Shown here: positions 29,614-31,780 of the stretch, piece after piece
How the letters are laid out: every line of letters starts with the position of its first letter
Position numbering within the stretch: position 1 is the stretch's first letter
IMG/VR virus record: IMGVR_UViG_3300038825_001092
Location: 1-31,780 of that record
Origin: a virus
Direction: 5' to 3' (one strand)
Length of the DNA: 31,780 bases
The notes under the pieces: model-generated
The model's input: only the letters and a program-made list of their open reading frames with translations
Databases searched by the model: none
Told to the model about the DNA's origin: nothing
Made by a program: the position numbers and the translations under genes

Positions 29614-30095
29614 TACTTGAACCTCGCCATAGAATAATAGTCGGCCCCCTCTGGGCCAAACTTCCTTAATTTGCACTCTACCTCAAAATATAGTGCTTTG
29701 GCAAACCTTAACGCTACCATATGTTGATCTTTTACATAAATCTGCATTCTAGCGATATCGTAGTCCTCAAAAGCCTGGGCAAGGGTAGCTCTAGCTCCGA
29801 CCAAAGTTGTCCTGGCGTGGTTCTCTAATCCTTCGCCTGGAATAAACCAACACTCGACCATGTGCGGCCAGATCTGTCGGATGCCATAACAGGCCACAAC
29901 CTTGCCTCGACCGATTGCTGTCCAGGACCAGCCATGTTCTGAAATGTCATAGATATAATCCCGGTATCCTGGAATTACGCGCTCATACTCTTGTTCATGC
30001 GGCCCCAGCTTTAACATAAACAAATGTTCATATTGCAGCGGCACTATCTGTTCATCGGGCCGGGTTTGGAAGGTTGGGAGCTGAATTAGTGCCAT
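29613..30095 (-). CDS. GNAT-like protein of the T7 gp13/DUF2833 type
   Basis: The protein has 160 residues. The central part SWTAIGRGKVVACYGIRQIW leads to PHMVECWFIPGEGLENHART. A helix (VGARATLAQAFEDYDIARMQ) and FAKALYFEVECKLRKFGPEG follow. The strand-strand-helix-strand order and the late F-A-x-x-L-[YG]-F resemble GNAT acetyltransferases. Phage gp13/DUF2833 proteins show the same plan and aid virion morphogenesis or internal-core assembly. The acetyl-CoA loop is not obvious, so it may be inactive. It starts within the terL stop (TGATG). Confidence 0.65.
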   Translation of the reverse strand: MALIQLPTFQTRPDEQIVPLQYEHLFMLKLGPHEQEYERVIPGYRDYIYDISEHGWSWTAIGRGKVVACYGIRQIWPHMVECWFIPGEGLENHARTTLVGARATLAQAFEDYDIARMQIYVKDQHMVALRFAKALYFEVECKLRKFGPEGADYYSMARFK

Positions 30096-31630
30096 CAGAA
30101 GATATTAAAGTCTGTATTTGCTGTGAGAGCCGGACCCTGGGCAAATCCGCTGCCATAAGTTCCCCGGCGCAATCGACGTTGCTCTCCGCCGCCCAGCATC
30201 AGATATCCGAACGCATCCCCGCAGTGTGAGTGTTCGTTCTTTACTGGCGCGTCCTTGAATCGTTCTTGCCCGGCGCCCAGGGATTGGCGCTTGAAGAAAT
30301 AGCCACCGCTCAGAGATTTACGCAGACGAATACACTTTTTGCTAACCATTAGCCCAGGTTTCGAGTTTACCAGGCGCGACATCGGCCCGGCACCAGCTTC
30401 CCGGCGTACCTGGAAGGCGTTACTTTCTGTCGGCTGGGCTTTGAATCCGATCGATCGAAGGTGATCGAAGGCCGTAACTTCATAGATCTCGTCGCGTTTA
30501 TTACCCGCAGGGTCGCCCCAAATCATTATTTCATGCTTAGAATATCGCTCTGCAATCCTACCCAGGAGTTCCTGGCCAAATCTTTCCAGGCCCATATCGA
30601 ACGTCACAAGCTCATCGATGATCCGCCAAGATCCCGCCGTTGTGCGCTGCCCAAAGATCGCAGCCGGGGTTAAACCAAAGTCAACACCTATCTGTATCGG
30701 ATAATACGGATCTACCTCGACATCCCCAGACATAAGCTCATCATCATACTCTGGCCATACGGGACGCCCCTCTTGGACAAATGTGTACATGCCTTGCGCA
30801 TAACACCTGATCCAATCGGCATTCTTACCGCCAAGTAGCTGTTGATAGTATCCAGGCGGCAAATTGTTGCTGTTTTCCGCGTTGGGATTAACTTGCCACC
30901 ATTTACCACCAGAGAATACAAATCCTTGCGCATCCGGGTTCTCCTTTGGGATATCTTCTTTCTTGGGAAGTATTACACCGCCAGGCTGTCGAAAGAATGA
31001 CCAGGCAAATTTCCCAGTAATAGGATTTTTCTCTGCAAGCTCATGCCACCAGTGATCGCTATCCGGCGGGTTGGTATCCATCCAGATCCCGTACCAGGTG
31101 GGGCCGCCATCGGATTTTGTGGGATATCGCCCGACCCGGTGCGTCAATCCGTCAATAACTGCCTTGGGAAGCTCTCGAGCCTCGTTCACCCAGGCGCCCG
31201 TAAGTTCCAGGGACAACAGTTTCCGCACATCTTGCGGCGAAGAAAGCGCCATGAAGATAACTTCACAATCAATCCCAGGGATATCACCCCGCGTAGGAAT
31301 ACGAATGTGGTGCGAAATCGGCGGCTGCCAGCGCATCGATCCCCAGGTATCCTCGGGAAATAGCTCTTGCCAGGTCTTAATGGTGGTCGTGCGCAGCTCG
31401 GGATATGTATTACGAACGATAACAAATCGGGAATAGCGGATACCGTCGCGCGGGCTAGGTTGTTGCCTCACTGCCCTAAGCATTATCTCGGCTGCACAGC
31501 CATAGGATTTACCCGAACCAACCGGACCCATCAACCCCCTAACGAAGCTATCGTCATGTAAAAACTTCCAAACAGTCGGACTGTTCTCAAAGTTCAAATC
31601 AAGGCTGGGGATCTCTGACATATTCACCAT
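30095..31630 (-). CDS. terL: Terminase large subunit
   Basis: The protein has 511 residues. The ATPase domain has Walker A GPVGSGKS (about 35-42), and Walker B-like LELTGAWVNEARELP with the catalytic Glu near 150. The coupling motif is MDTNPPD near 185. The nuclease domain has IGVDFGLTPA near 315, WGDPAGNKRDE near 370 and HCGDAFGYLML near 470, supplying the acidic metal ligands. It pumps and cuts concatemeric DNA at the portal. A start at 31621 is also possible. It overlaps a small coiled-coil gene that separates it from terS. Confidence 0.93.
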   Translation of the reverse strand: MVNMSEIPSLDLNFENSPTVWKFLHDDSFVRGLMGPVGSGKSYGCAAEIMLRAVRQQPSPRDGIRYSRFVIVRNTYPELRTTTIKTWQELFPEDTWGSMRWQPPISHHIRIPTRGDIPGIDCEVIFMALSSPQDVRKLLSLELTGAWVNEARELPKAVIDGLTHRVGRYPTKSDGGPTWYGIWMDTNPPDSDHWWHELAEKNPITGKFAWSFFRQPGGVILPKKEDIPKENPDAQGFVFSGGKWWQVNPNAENSNNLPPGYYQQLLGGKNADWIRCYAQGMYTFVQEGRPVWPEYDDELMSGDVEVDPYYPIQIGVDFGLTPAAIFGQRTTAGSWRIIDELVTFDMGLERFGQELLGRIAERYSKHEIMIWGDPAGNKRDEIYEVTAFDHLRSIGFKAQPTESNAFQVRREAGAGPMSRLVNSKPGLMVSKKCIRLRKSLSGGYFFKRQSLGAGQERFKDAPVKNEHSHCGDAFGYLMLGGGEQRRLRRGTYGSGFAQGPALTANTDFNIF

Positions 31631-31751
31631 CCAATCCCTTACGGGCTAACATTGCATAGAACTCGACGCCCTCACTAACCAGGGCAACACGCTCGATCTC
31701 CTCCAGGCAAGCTTCGAGATCCTTGACCCGTTCTTCAAGAGTTTTCGTCAT
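31599..31751 (-). CDS. Small coiled-coil peptide between terS and terL, 50 aa
   Basis: The frame begins MTKTLEERVKDLEACLEEIE, a clear coiled coil, and ends GLDGEYVRDPQP. GAGG lies 6 bases before the ATG. It overlaps the putative terS end by 17 bases and the terL start by 32 bases in a different frame. It may be a translational link or a terminase cofactor. Confidence 0.5.
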   Translation of the reverse strand: MTKTLEERVKDLEACLEEIERVALVSEGVEFYAMLARKGLDGEYVRDPQP

Positions 31752-31780
31752 CTACCACCTCGGCATATTCAGTGGTTGCC
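31735..31780 (-). CDS. C-terminus of an upstream gene, probably terS
   Basis: An open frame enters from the right edge and ends ATTEYAEVVDDENS at a TGA (31735-31737). The acidic ending fits terminase small subunits. Joining it to the left-edge terS needs one extra base between the window ends, which would give INMKG-ATTEYAEVVDDENS. If the ends are joined as they stand, terS would instead end at a TAG 3 bases before the next ATG. Confidence 0.4.
   Translation of the reverse strand, partial: ATTEYAEVVDDENS

Noticed and set aside
1-31780. Integrated prophage with attachment sites
   Set aside because: No integrase, excisionase, flanking host genes or att-like direct repeats are visible.

Overview
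The window is tailed-phage DNA, and almost every base is coding. Gene order and protein content point to a podovirus. Leftward from the right end run large terminase, a GNAT-like gp13-type protein, small basic proteins, portal (T7 gp8 type), scaffold, major capsid, tail tubular A and B (gp11/gp12 type), four internal virion proteins, a T7-gp17-type fibre adaptor, a distal fibre, then a lysis cassette. The many small basic gene products (DUF6321-like, DUF5824-like) are of a kind I associate with marine phages of proteobacteria. The host cannot be named. No integrase, RNA polymerase, DNA polymerase, helicase or primase gene is visible.

Layout. A regulatory hub at about 2312-2406 carries two overlapping, oppositely directed sigma70-type promoters and two GATATC-centred operator-like palindromes. 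Rightward from it (2407-6802) runs an early operon of small proteins: a probable papain-like cysteine peptidase, a one-span membrane peptide, a winged-helix protein, a Gp157-family protein, a Sak3/DUF1071 single-strand annealing protein and two HTH proteins. Leftward from it run a ribbon-helix-helix regulator, RusA resolvase and a winged-helix replication initiator. That initiator gene carries a candidate origin: an AT-rich tract, two tandem TGTAAC/GTTACA inverted repeats and a perfect DnaA box. A second promoter hub (765-830) precedes an SSB-like gene and terS, which runs off the left edge. From the right edge to 6803 all genes are leftward. The two transcription units meet with no gap at 6802/6803.

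The right edge holds a short acidic C-terminus. It would complete terS if about one base is missing where the two window ends join. I therefore infer that the window is an essentially complete genome of about 31.8 kb, opened inside terS. The leftward unit would then be continuous: regulator, RusA, initiator, SSB-like, terS, terL, virion, lysis.

How it works together (inference). With no polymerase of its own, the phage probably uses host RNA polymerase and the host DnaA/replisome for replication. The initiator would open the internal origin, Sak3, the SSB-like protein and RusA would handle recombination and branched DNA, and TerS/TerL would package DNA into a T7-like capsid. The internal virion proteins would be ejected into the cell. 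The 1182-residue one carries ParB-like and RelA/SpoT-like domains and may act on the host at entry. Release would use two holin-like proteins and a GH108-type endolysin behind their own strong promoter.
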